Shown here: positions 1-7,639 of the stretch, in pieces | Position numbering within the stretch: the stretch's first letter is position 1 | How the letters are laid out: the number at the start of each line of letters is the position of its first letter | Origin: Tunturibacter gelidoferens | GTDB taxonomy: Bacteria > Acidobacteriota > Terriglobia > Terriglobales > Acidobacteriaceae | Length of the DNA stretch: 64,000 nt | Direction of reading: 5' to 3' | Assembly: GCF_040358255.1 (NCBI RefSeq) | Contig: NZ_CP132938.1 | Span: forward strand, 3,782,001-3,846,000 | The notes under the pieces: generated by a model | What the model was told of the DNA's origin: nothing | The model's input: only the letters and a program-made list of their open reading frames with translations | Databases searched by the model: none | Program-made: the position numbers and the translations under genes

Positions 1-1
1 C

Positions 2-637
2 AAGCTCGCACGCCAACCCTCCGACCCCGAAAACGCACTCGGCTACATCAACTACGGCCGACTGATCATCCTCATCAACCGCAACGACTACTTCCAGGTC
101 GGCTACATTATCGCCAAAGGCACCTTCCCCGCCATCCAGCAGGAAGGTCTACCCGCCTTCCAACAAAGCATCGAACGCATCGTGCCCTTCCTCGCCGGCC
201 GCACCGCCGAGATCGACTCCTGGGACAAAGTCAAGCTGCTCACCATCCAGGTCAACCGCCTCCTCGAGTGGTCCTCCCCCGGCCTCCTCTGCATCGGTGA
301 CGCGGCCCACGCCATGTCTCCCGTCGGAGGCATCGGCATCAACATCGCCATCCAGGACGCCGTCGCCGCAGCCAACATCCTCACCGAAGCTCTACTCTCC
401 AACACCCTCAGCCCGCACAATCTGGCCCAGGTGCAGCACTATCGCGCAAACGCAGTTCGCAACACTCAGCGCGTGCAAGTCTTCGCTCACCGCATACTCA
501 ACCGAGTCCTCCGCAACCCCGGACCCATCCACCCACCTCTCGCTCTCCGCATCCTCACCAGCATCCCGGGCTTCCAAAATCTCCCAGCCCGCTTCGTCGG
601 AGTAGGACTACAACCACAGCACATCAAAAACTTCTAG
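2..637 (+). CDS. FAD-dependent monooxygenase, C-terminal part (5' end outside window)
   Basis: The reading frame is open from base 2, so the N-terminal FAD-binding Rossmann region lies to the left of the window. The visible 211 codons carry the second FAD motif of the PHBH-type flavin monooxygenases, 'GDAAHAMSPVGGIGIN', in which the Asp contacts the FAD ribityl chain. A short helical tail ending in HIKNF follows. The family hydroxylates or epoxidises small aromatic or polyketide-like substrates using NAD(P)H and O2; the substrate here cannot be told. A Pro/His-rich stretch near the C-terminus is ordinary for these proteins. The stop is at 635-637, followed by a short intergenic repeat. Family assignment is firm, substrate unknown. 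Confidence 0.85.
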   Translation, partial: KLARQPSDPENALGYINYGRLIILINRNDYFQVGYIIAKGTFPAIQQEGLPAFQQSIERIVPFLAGRTAEIDSWDKVKLLTIQVNRLLEWSSPGLLCIGDAAHAMSPVGGIGINIAIQDAVAAANILTEALLSNTLSPHNLAQVQHYRANAVRNTQRVQVFAHRILNRVLRNPGPIHPPLALRILTSIPGFQNLPARFVGVGLQPQHIKNF

Positions 638-680
638 AGCAAAGTAGCAGTTGGCGTAGAGTCTGCCGTGCCCTTTTGTT

Positions 681-704
681 TGTCATTCCCGAAGGGAATC
701 TGCG
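681..704 (-). repeat. Dispersed palindromic repeat R1 (inverted orientation)
   Basis: This REP-like element reads, on the minus strand, GCAGATTCCCTTCGGGAATG followed by ACA. The core is a small hairpin (TTCCC/GGGAA). Its relatives are at 16785-16810 (same orientation) and at 26222-26364, 34464-34482, 35785-35808, 62035-62060 and 62134-62158 (opposite orientation). Confidence 0.75.
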
Positions 705-743
705 GTTGCCTTCCTCCACACCAACAGCAAATCGGCTCTAGCC

Positions 744-1331
744 CTACTCAAACCCACGATTCCAGCTCGAAATCACACGCGTCTCCCGCTCCCACCCCAT
801 CACACTCACACTGCCTGTCCCCAGCGCCAGCAAACTCCCACCCGTAGCAGCCAACCCAATCCACCGCGCTGCCAGAATTCGCAAAATATGGGCATGCGCA
901 AACAGCGCCACCTTCCCTCCCTGCGGAGCGGCCGCCAGCGCACGCGCAATCACTCCATCCGCGCGTTCCCCAACATGCTCCACCGTCTCACCGCCAACAA
1001 TCTCGTTCTTCCACACCGACCATCCCGGAATCTCCGCCTGAATCTCCTTCGTCGTCTTGCCCTCATACACGCCGTAGTCCCACTCCTTCAACCCGTTCTC
1101 CACCACCGCCCGATCTCCAAACCCCGCAATCGCACAGGTCTCCCGCGCCCGCTGCATCGGGCTCTCAAACACAGCATCGAATTTCGTGCCCCTCAAGTAA
1201 TCTCTTAGCTCCTCCGCCCGCTTTCGCCCATGGTCGGTCAGCGGAATATCCGTCCGGCTCGTATGCGCCCCACTCAAACTCCACTCCGTCTCCCCGTGCC
1301 GCACCAGCCACAACTCAGTTCCCACACTCAT
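744..1331 (-). CDS. Histidine phosphatase family protein (phosphoglycerate mutase-like)
   Basis: This 195-residue protein begins with the phosphohistidine motif LVRHGETEW (residues about 9-17). It continues with TDIPLTDHGRKRAEEL and ESPMQRARETC, and has the second catalytic His in FAHAHILR near residue 147. This is the branch-1 histidine phosphatase fold, as in CobC, PhoE and GpmB-like enzymes. The set of residues supports a phosphatase acting on a small phosphorylated metabolite; no specific substrate can be read. The gene is monocistronic and convergent with the flavin monooxygenase. A repeat of family R3 separates it from uvrB. Confidence 0.88.
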   Translation of the reverse strand: MSVGTELWLVRHGETEWSLSGAHTSRTDIPLTDHGRKRAEELRDYLRGTKFDAVFESPMQRARETCAIAGFGDRAVVENGLKEWDYGVYEGKTTKEIQAEIPGWSVWKNEIVGGETVEHVGERADGVIARALAAAPQGGKVALFAHAHILRILAARWIGLAATGGSLLALGTGSVSVMGWERETRVISSWNRGFE

Positions 1332-1358
1332 CCCAACCTCCTTGAGTCAAAAAATGCC

Positions 1359-1418
1359 GTCATCTCGACCGTAGGCGGCGCACTTGCCGCCGAAGTGGAG
1401 AGACCCCCGCATTTCGCC
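1359..1418 (-). repeat. Dispersed hairpin repeat R3 (inverted orientation)
   Basis: On the minus strand this reads GCGAAATGCGGGGGTCTCTC, then a hairpin GGCGGC-aagtgc-GCCGCC, then CGGTCGAGATGAC. The three other copies (35691-35757, 53814-53881, 55519-55577) are in the opposite orientation. They keep the flanks but have different, still complementary, stem sequences. Confidence 0.8.
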
Positions 1419-1483
1419 TTTCTCTTTGTTGTTGCTACTCTCACTCTTCGCAACTAACCCTCTCAATAAACTATCCTATAGAG

Positions 1484-3472
1484 ATGGACTTCCAGCTCTC
1501 GACCACCTACAAGCCCCAGGGCGACCAGCCCCGCGCCATCGCCGAGCTCATCTCCGGCATCCACGCCGGAGAAAAAGATCAAGTCCTGCTCGGTGTCACC
1601 GGCTCCGGAAAAACCTTCACCATGGCCAAGGTCATCGAAGAGCTGCAACGCCCCGCCCTCATCCTCGCTCACAACAAAACCCTCGCCGCCCAGCTCTATC
1701 ACGAGTTCAAAACCTTCTTCCCCAACAACGCTGTCGAGTACTTCGTCTCCTACTACGACTACTACCAACCCGAAGCCTACATCCCCGCCGGCGATCTCTT
1801 CATTGAGAAGGAGTCAACCATCAATGAAGAGTTGGATAAACTTCGCCTCGCCGCCACCCGCAGCCTCTTCGAACGCCGCGACGCCATCATCGTCTCCTCG
1901 GTCTCCTGCATCTACGGCCTCGGCTCGCCCGAAGCCTACTACGGCATGTTGATGCTCCTAGAAAAGGGCCAGAAGATTAAGCGCGAAGACATCACCCGCC
2001 GCCTCGTCGAAATCCTCTACGAGCGCAACGACGTAGACTTCCGCCGAGGCACCTTCCGCGTCCGCGGCGACATCATCGAGGTCTACCCAACCTATGACGA
2101 AAACGCATACCGTATAGAGCTCTTCGGCGACGAAATCGATTCACTCTCCCAGATCGACCCCCTCTTCGGCACCATCCGGCAAAAATACTCCCGCCTGCCC
2201 ATCTACCCCAAATCCCACTACGTCGTTCAACCCGAGCGCAAGACCACCGCCGTCAACTCCATCATCGAAGAGATGGAGTGGTGGGAAAAGGAATTGGAAA
2301 ACCAAGGCCGCCTGGTCGAATCCCAGCGCATCCACCAGCGCACCCGCTTCGACCTCGAGATGATCAAATCCGTCGGCTTCTGCCACGGCATCGAAAACTA
2401 CTCCCGCCACTTCTCCGCCCGTCTCCCCGGCGAGCCGCCGCCCACACTCCTCGACTACTTCCCCCAGGACTATCTCCTCTTCATCGACGAGTCCCACGTC
2501 ACCGTCCCCCAACTCCACGGCATGTGGCACGGCGACCGCAGCCGCAAACAGAACCTCGTCGACTACGGCTTCCGTCTCCCCAGCGCAATGGACAATCGCC
2601 CCCTCCGCTTCGAGGAGTTCGAGTCCCGCACCGGCCAGATCATCTACGTCTCCGCCACCCCCGGCCCCTACGAGCTCACAAAATCCGCCGGCGTAGTCGT
2701 CGAACAGATCATCCGCCCCACCGGCCTCATCGATCCTCAGGTCGAAATCCGTCCCATCAAAGGCCAGATCGACGACCTCCTCGCCGAGATCCGCGACCGC
2801 ACCGCAAAAAACCAACGCGTCCTCGTCACCACCCTCACCAAGCGAATGTCCGAAGATCTCGCCAGCTACTACACCGAAGTCGGCGTCCGCTGCCGCTACA
2901 TGCACTCCGAGATCGAAACCCTCGAACGCATCAAGCTCCTCCGCGACCTCCGCAAAGGCGAGTACGACGTCCTCATCGGCATCAACCTCCTACGCGAAGG
3001 CCTCGACCTTCCGGAGGTCTCCCTCGTCGCCATCCTGGATGCCGACAAAGAAGGCTTTCTCCGCTCGCAAGGCTCTCTCATCCAAACCATCGGCCGCGCC
3101 GCGCGCCACGTCGAAGGCCGCGCCATCCTCTACGCCGACAAGATGACCGACTCCATGCAGCGCGCCATCAACGAGACCGACCGCCGGCGCGAAAAGCAAG
3201 TCGCCTACAACGAAGAAAACGGCATCACCCCCGCAAGCATCATCCGCCCAATAGAGATGGGCCTCGCCGGCATCCTCAAAGCCGACTACGCCGACCTCAC
3301 CGACGAAGCCGAAGGCATGCCCGACTTCTCCACCCAACAAGAGCTCGACACCTACATCGGCAAACTAGAATCCGACATGCGAGAAGCCGCCAAAAAATTC
3401 GAATTCGAAAAAGCCGCCAAGCTCCGCGACACAGTAAAAGAACTCCGCACCAAAGAGTTCCTCTTCAGCTAA
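1484..3472 (+). CDS. uvrB: UvrABC excinuclease subunit B
   Basis: UvrB is the damage-verifying helicase-like subunit of nucleotide excision repair; it is loaded by UvrA and recruits UvrC. The 662-residue length is typical. Walker A GVTGSGKT is at residues 37-44. The beta-hairpin that inserts between DNA strands follows, with the [10 protein letters not shown] signature at about 90-99. Helicase motifs include DESH (Walker B), SATPG, and QTIGRAARH near the C-terminal RecA lobe. The UvrC-binding UVR coiled coil forms the last 40 residues. The ATG at 1484 fits the family start [16 protein letters not shown]. Coding is strongly C-rich at third positions. The next gene downstream differs sharply in composition. 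Confidence 0.98.
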   Translation: MDFQLSTTYKPQGDQPRAIAELISGIHAGEKDQVLLGVTGSGKTFTMAKVIEELQRPALILAHNKTLAAQLYHEFKTFFPNNAVEYFVSYYDYYQPEAYIPAGDLFIEKESTINEELDKLRLAATRSLFERRDAIIVSSVSCIYGLGSPEAYYGMLMLLEKGQKIKREDITRRLVEILYERNDVDFRRGTFRVRGDIIEVYPTYDENAYRIELFGDEIDSLSQIDPLFGTIRQKYSRLPIYPKSHYVVQPERKTTAVNSIIEEMEWWEKELENQGRLVESQRIHQRTRFDLEMIKSVGFCHGIENYSRHFSARLPGEPPPTLLDYFPQDYLLFIDESHVTVPQLHGMWHGDRSRKQNLVDYGFRLPSAMDNRPLRFEEFESRTGQIIYVSATPGPYELTKSAGVVVEQIIRPTGLIDPQVEIRPIKGQIDDLLAEIRDRTAKNQRVLVTTLTKRMSEDLASYYTEVGVRCRYMHSEIETLERIKLLRDLRKGEYDVLIGINLLREGLDLPEVSLVAILDADKEGFLRSQGSLIQTIGRAARHVEGRAILYADKMTDSMQRAINETDRRREKQVAYNEENGITPASIIRPIEMGLAGILKADYADLTDEAEGMPDFSTQQELDTYIGKLESDMREAAKKFEFEKAAKLRDTVKELRTKEFLFS

Positions 3473-3536
3473 GGTGAACATGAGCCGTTAAGTTCAGGAT
3501 GTCAGGCGGCCCAGGACGCTCAAGGATTAAATATCT

Positions 3537-5294
3537 ATGGCTATTACTCTTCAAGATGGACAAGAAAGCCCTTCAAGCTTGTCTGAACGAATACTTATAT
3601 ATTGCAATGAAGTTCAGATGTTGATTGATGAGGGCGTGGAACATCCACGGTATGAGTTTAAAAGGACACTAACTATAACCCGCGAGAATCTAAACGATCG
3701 ACTCGATTTTGTTAAGTTAGTTCAAGGCTTAGCGAACGCAGACCTTCCCGAAGAAAAATTCATAATCATCGGAGGAGATCCTAAGGAAAGAAAGTTCTAT
3801 TCTGTGTCGAATGGCGAGGAATTCGACGAAGCTGCACTTTCCTCTGTTCTAGCGAAATACTTGGATCCACTTCCAAGAATGCAAGTATTTAATAATTTGC
3901 AAACCGCAAATGGAAGCATATTCGTTCTCATCGTTCTTGATGCGATTCAGGCTCGGCCAATCCTAATCAAAACTGAAGGTCAACGTAGCGACGGAAAAGC
4001 GAGATTACAAGTCGGAGAAATTTGGATCAAGAAAAACACATCCCTCAAGCTTGCAAGCCGCATTGACATCGATCAGATGTACAAGCAAAAAATCGAGGAA
4101 GAGGCTGAGGATCGCGCTAGGAAGCGCTTTCGTCAATATAGTGAATTGGCAGGAAGTGCAATAAGTAATGTAAATCCTCGTGCCCGTTTGCCCGTCCGCG
4201 AGATGCTTGTCGAGCCTGAGGGAACGTTCCGGCGATTTGTCGAAGAGCTTATAGTTGAAAATGATGGCCCTAGATTTCGTATGCTTCTGGAGATCATCCG
4301 CGAAGCCTTGATCGAGGGTTGGGATCGACTCGACTTACTTTCTGGCTCAAAACCGCAAAGTGAAGAGGCCGCTGAGATAGAGATTTTCTTTCGAGACCAA
4401 TTCTTGCCCTCTCTTCGCTCACTGGTAGTGTTGGGGCTTTTGCTGATCAAATACGGTTGTGATTTTGAATGGCTGAACCTTTCGGTTGATGTACTTCTTG
4501 AAACATTCGAGACTAGCAAAAATCTTCAGCCATTGAAGGCAGTTGCAATCGCACGAGAATCAACGTCTCTTCAGTGGTGGCGACCAGGTTTTGAAGTATT
4601 TCTTGGCTTCAGATGCCTTGCGGCGTATGCCGTAGCGAGGAATCGATTGGCATATTTGGGTGCACTTCTGCCACGCTTCGCTGAACGGATGGATTTTCAT
4701 GGGAGGCAGGAGCTAAGTACCCCGATGTTATTTTGGCCAATTCCTTCTGTGTTTGAAAAAGGAGAGCTTGATAAAGGTCGGAGCACTTTTTATTGGCAAG
4801 AGAGGATATCGAGTTCATGGGGCCACTACTTTGGCAACTATGATCGGTTTATAAATGCCTCGTGCCAGCTGGAATTCATAATTGAATTCAACTCTTTCTT
4901 AGGAGTGAACGCCATTCACAATGCCGTTCTTAAACGATGGCTCGAACAAAATGCTGCAAAGCGATCTTTTTTATACAACCCCGATTTCTTCGCATACTCA
5001 TTGCACTTGACAGTTCCCATGGCCGAACAGTTCTGCGATTTCATCGCGACACGCGATATATTCCCCACAAATCTTACTGTAGAACAGGGTCTTTTCAATT
5101 CTGCATTCCAAGGAAAGACACCCGACCAACGACTCGTCATCTTGGGCCAATTTCTAGATAGTCTCCAACAATACCAGCGTCAATCTTATGTCCCCACACA
5201 CTTTCATTTTGTCTCTGTCTACAGTTGGGAGGGGCGGCTGGCAGATCTAGTGATGAAATACAAAAACGCTGAACCTCCTTCGGCTACCAAATGA
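3537..5294 (+). CDS. AlbA_2/Schlafen-type DNA-binding domain protein, AT-rich insertion
   Basis: This 585-residue protein has an N-terminal AlbA_2 (Schlafen-like, divergent AAA_4) module at about residues 35-180. The support is the HPRYEFKRT...KLVQGLANADL core, the IIIGGDP strand-turn and a final GEIWIKKNTS.LKLASRIDI block. This fold occurs in nucleic-acid-binding regulators, often as an N-terminal sensor. The remaining roughly 400 residues are alpha-helical with no motif I recognise. Composition is unlike its neighbours: 23 of 60 bases at 3541-3600 are G or C, against 43 of 60 at 2401-2460 in uvrB. The ATG at 3537 follows AAGGA. The gene sits alone between two DNA-repair genes. Horizontal acquisition is likely; a defence role is possible but not shown. 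Confidence 0.75.
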   Translation: MAITLQDGQESPSSLSERILIYCNEVQMLIDEGVEHPRYEFKRTLTITRENLNDRLDFVKLVQGLANADLPEEKFIIIGGDPKERKFYSVSNGEEFDEAALSSVLAKYLDPLPRMQVFNNLQTANGSIFVLIVLDAIQARPILIKTEGQRSDGKARLQVGEIWIKKNTSLKLASRIDIDQMYKQKIEEEAEDRARKRFRQYSELAGSAISNVNPRARLPVREMLVEPEGTFRRFVEELIVENDGPRFRMLLEIIREALIEGWDRLDLLSGSKPQSEEAAEIEIFFRDQFLPSLRSLVVLGLLLIKYGCDFEWLNLSVDVLLETFETSKNLQPLKAVAIARESTSLQWWRPGFEVFLGFRCLAAYAVARNRLAYLGALLPRFAERMDFHGRQELSTPMLFWPIPSVFEKGELDKGRSTFYWQERISSSWGHYFGNYDRFINASCQLEFIIEFNSFLGVNAIHNAVLKRWLEQNAAKRSFLYNPDFFAYSLHLTVPMAEQFCDFIATRDIFPTNLTVEQGLFNSAFQGKTPDQRLVILGQFLDSLQQYQRQSYVPTHFHFVSVYSWEGRLADLVMKYKNAEPPSATK

Positions 5295-5331
5295 CGAAAA
5301 CAGGTGCGGATAGGATGCAAGCTAAAAAACA

Positions 5332-5982
5332 TTGGCACTCAAAAATATGAACGCCCGCCTACAAGCCCATCACCTCCCTAAGGTCCTCCCAAGAACCTTC
5401 TACTCCCGCTCCCCCGAGATCGTCGCGAAAGCCCTCCTCGGCAAGATCCTCATCCGCGACCTCCAAGGCAAGCGCCTTACCGCCCGCATCACCGAAGTCG
5501 AAGCCTACCTCGGCCTCATCGACCCGGCATCACACGCATCGCGCGGTCTCACTCCCAGCAACGCAATACTCTTCGGCCCATCCGGACACGTCTATGTCTA
5601 CTTCATCTACGGCATGTACTACTGCCTCAACGTCGCCGCGCATCTTCCCGGCGAAGCCGGAGGAGTCCTCATCCGAGCCCTCGATCCAATCGACGGCCGC
5701 GAAACCATGGCCGATCTCCGCGGCCTTCCCCACAACGCAAAACCCAAACTCCTCACCGGAGGCCCCGGCCGTCTCTGTCAGGCTCTCGACATCACCCGCA
5801 GCAACTCCAGTGGCCTCGACGTAACCTCACCCATCTCCGCCATCCGGATCGCCGACGACGGCCACCATCCCACCGAAATCCAAACCACCCCACGCATCGG
5901 CATCAGCAAAGCCGCCGACCGCCCCCTCCGCTTCCTCATCGGCGAAGTCGCTAAAGCCAGGCGCTCCACCTCCCGCTCCTGA
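5332..5982 (+). CDS. mpg: DNA-3-methyladenine glycosylase (AAG/MPG family)
   Basis: This is a base-excision-repair enzyme that flips and removes alkylated purines. The 216 residues match the compact bacterial AAG family. Signatures are FYSRSPEIVAKALLGKILIR at the N-terminus, the catalytic EVEAYLG (Glu activates water), the HASRG loop, GHVYVYFIYGMYYCLNV (tyrosines line the base pocket) and GGVLIRALDPI. The C-terminus PLRFLIG is also conserved. The start may be TTG 5332 or ATG 5347; the latter loses five residues and looks equally good. G+C-rich coding returns immediately after the AT-rich upstream gene. Confidence 0.93.
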   Translation: MALKNMNARLQAHHLPKVLPRTFYSRSPEIVAKALLGKILIRDLQGKRLTARITEVEAYLGLIDPASHASRGLTPSNAILFGPSGHVYVYFIYGMYYCLNVAAHLPGEAGGVLIRALDPIDGRETMADLRGLPHNAKPKLLTGGPGRLCQALDITRSNSSGLDVTSPISAIRIADDGHHPTEIQTTPRIGISKAADRPLRFLIGEVAKARRSTSRS

Positions 5983-6090
5983 GATGTGTGTTACCTGACC
6001 CCTCTAGTTGCATCTTAAGTCCAGCTGACTACTGCATCCCCACCAATCACTTACAACGATTTCCACAACCAAAAGCTTGACTCGCCCACA

Positions 6091-6140
6091 TATACTTAAC
6101 TTATAGAGTCAAGATTGAGCCCGGCCACCTGCCGGGCTTT
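6091..6140 (+). promoter_or_regulatory. Promoter followed at once by a GC hairpin (attenuator-like) upstream of a Cys/His gene
   Basis: A -10-like TATACT at 6091-6096 is followed 28 nt later by a perfect hairpin GCCCGGC-cacct-GCCGGGC (6119-6137) and a T-rich run. TTGACT at 6078-6083 is a weak -35 candidate with poor spacing. The order '-10 then hairpin 24-28 nt downstream' is the same as in the elements at 10896, 16961 and 50655. A transcript would either stop after about 40 nt or read through into the leader and gene. Confidence 0.5.
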
Positions 6141-6156
6141 CGCATTTAACCCAACA

Positions 6157-6239
6157 AAAAGGCTTAGGTCCGGATCAGGTATGCCTCACAACATACCGAA
6201 GTCCAGACCTAAGCCTTTTCTTCACTAGACTTTGCGCAA
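6157..6239 (+). promoter_or_regulatory. Long leader hairpin shared with the paralogous gene at 50.5 kb
   Basis: Arms AAAAGGCTTAGGTCCGGA (6157-6174) and TCCAGACCTAAGCCTTTT (6202-6219) pair almost perfectly, with inner GGTATG/CATACC extending the stem. The right arm and following bases, GTCCAGACCTAAGCC then AGACTTTGCGCA, recur nearly unchanged ahead of the paralogue (50566-50603, minus strand). This places a conserved structured leader in front of both genes. Confidence 0.6.
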
Positions 6240-6265
6240 CAAAGGATCCCGGGGAGGGGGCACTC

Positions 6266-6610
6266 ATGAACAAGACAATAGAAGTCATCAAGGACATCCG
6301 CACCCTCTGCACCCACGTTTTCGAAGGAGGCCACCGATGCGCCTCGCCCGCCCTCCAGCGCGAGACCTTCTGCTATTACCACCACCCCACCCGCAAGCCC
6401 GTCCAGAACCCCAGCCGACGCCGCAGCCGCCTTCACGGTTTCGATCTTCCGCTCCCCTCGGGCCAGTCTGACCTCCAGCAAGCCGTCTACGAAGTGATCC
6501 GGCGTCTCGCCGCCAACCAGATCAGCAACCGCCGCGCTGGCATGATCCTCACTGCCCTGGACAATATCAACCGGAACTCGCCACAAATCAAAAATCATTC
6601 ACCGCAGTAA
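6266..6610 (+). CDS. Small Cys/His-cluster protein (unrecognised family, paralogue at 50.5 kb)
   Basis: This 114-residue protein has a Cys/His pattern that probably binds zinc: Cys15, Cys25, Cys36 and His39-His40 (HVFEGGHRC...FCYYHH). A basic patch RRRSRLHGFDLPLP and a helical C-terminal half (VYEVIRRLAANQISNRRAG) follow. The protein coded on the minus strand at 50537 has exactly the same Cys/His spacing and the same FDLPLP and RRAG blocks, so the two are paralogues. The ATG at 6266 has a strong ribosome site (GGAGGGGG). Upstream lie the hairpin leader and promoter described separately. I do not recognise a function; nucleic-acid binding is a reasonable guess from the basic Cys/His module. 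Confidence 0.75.
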   Translation: MNKTIEVIKDIRTLCTHVFEGGHRCASPALQRETFCYYHHPTRKPVQNPSRRRSRLHGFDLPLPSGQSDLQQAVYEVIRRLAANQISNRRAGMILTALDNINRNSPQIKNHSPQ

Positions 6611-6678
6611 CCTGCGCCACGAAACAGTAAGATCATTTTGCGGAATAACCCGAATCCCCAGCAACACTCAGAGGAAAA

Positions 6679-7464
6679 ATGATCATCGTCAACGACGAGT
6701 ACGTCACACTCGACACCCCCAAAGGCCCCATGCGGACCCACATCGTCCGCCCCGCCGCCCCCGGCCGCTACCCCGGCATCGTCTTCTACTCCGAGATCTT
6801 CCAGATCACCGCGCCCATCCGCCGCACCGCCGCCATGCTCGCCGGCCACGGCTACATCGTCGCCATGCCCGAGATCTACCACGAGTTCGAATCCGCCGGA
6901 ACCGTCTTCGCCTACGACCAAACCGGCTCCGACCGCGGCAACGTCCTCAAGACCACCAAAGAACTCTCCAGCTACGACGCCGACGCCCGCGCCGCTCTCG
7001 ACCACCTCAAATCCCGCCCCGACTGCACCGGCCATCTCGGAGCCATGGGCATCTGCATCGGCGGCCACCTAGCCTTCCGCGCCGCCATGAACCCCGACGT
7101 CCTCGCCACCGCCTGCTTCTACGCCACCGACATCCACAAAGGCTCCCTCGGCAAAGGCGGCGACGACTCCCTCCAACGCGCCGCCGACATCAAAGGCGAA
7201 CTCCTCCTAATCTGGGGCCGCCAAGACCCGCACATCCCCCTCGAAGGCCGCATGACCGTCCTCGCCCGTCTCAACGAACTCGAAAAGAAATTCAGCTGGC
7301 ACGAGGTCAACGGAGCCCACGCCTTCATGCGCGACGAAGGCATCCGCTACGACCCCGAACTCGCCCATACCCTCTACGGCCTGGTCTTTAATCTCTTCCA
7401 TCGCAAACTAGGCGAAGGCGACCAGACCACCCAAACCACCGCCTCCACCGAGACCCGCCACTAA
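6679..7464 (+). CDS. Dienelactone hydrolase family protein
   Basis: This 261-residue alpha/beta hydrolase is of the dienelactone hydrolase type. The nucleophile is Cys in GICIGGHLAFRAA, the acid is Asp in WGRQDPHIP and the base is His in NGAHAFMRDEG. The conserved N-terminal EIFQITAPIRRTAAMLA block corresponds to the substrate cap entrance. The family opens lactone or ester bonds in small molecules; the real substrate is unknown. The gene follows the Cys/His gene by 68 bp on the same strand and starts at ATG with GAGGAAAA upstream. A second family member is at 15686-16375. Confidence 0.9.
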   Translation: MIIVNDEYVTLDTPKGPMRTHIVRPAAPGRYPGIVFYSEIFQITAPIRRTAAMLAGHGYIVAMPEIYHEFESAGTVFAYDQTGSDRGNVLKTTKELSSYDADARAALDHLKSRPDCTGHLGAMGICIGGHLAFRAAMNPDVLATACFYATDIHKGSLGKGGDDSLQRAADIKGELLLIWGRQDPHIPLEGRMTVLARLNELEKKFSWHEVNGAHAFMRDEGIRYDPELAHTLYGLVFNLFHRKLGEGDQTTQTTASTETRH

Positions 7465-7639
7465 AATCGGCTCGCCCCGGACCGGCAGCCCACGCACAAC
7501 GTTCCGGCCTGAATCTTTGCTCACACTTCAGTTGACTCGCACAAGTATTTGCGAGACTATCGTTGCGCGTTCCTCCCCTGGGCCTTTATTTCTCTGTAGC
7601 ATTTCTCCCTCCTCCTCTGATCGCGCCCATGGAGCGTCT

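Noticed and set aside
2278..3477. 399-codon frame inside uvrB, extremely Arg/Pro-rich
   Set aside because: Second-frame shadow of a C-rich coding sequence; no initiation signal and no domain.
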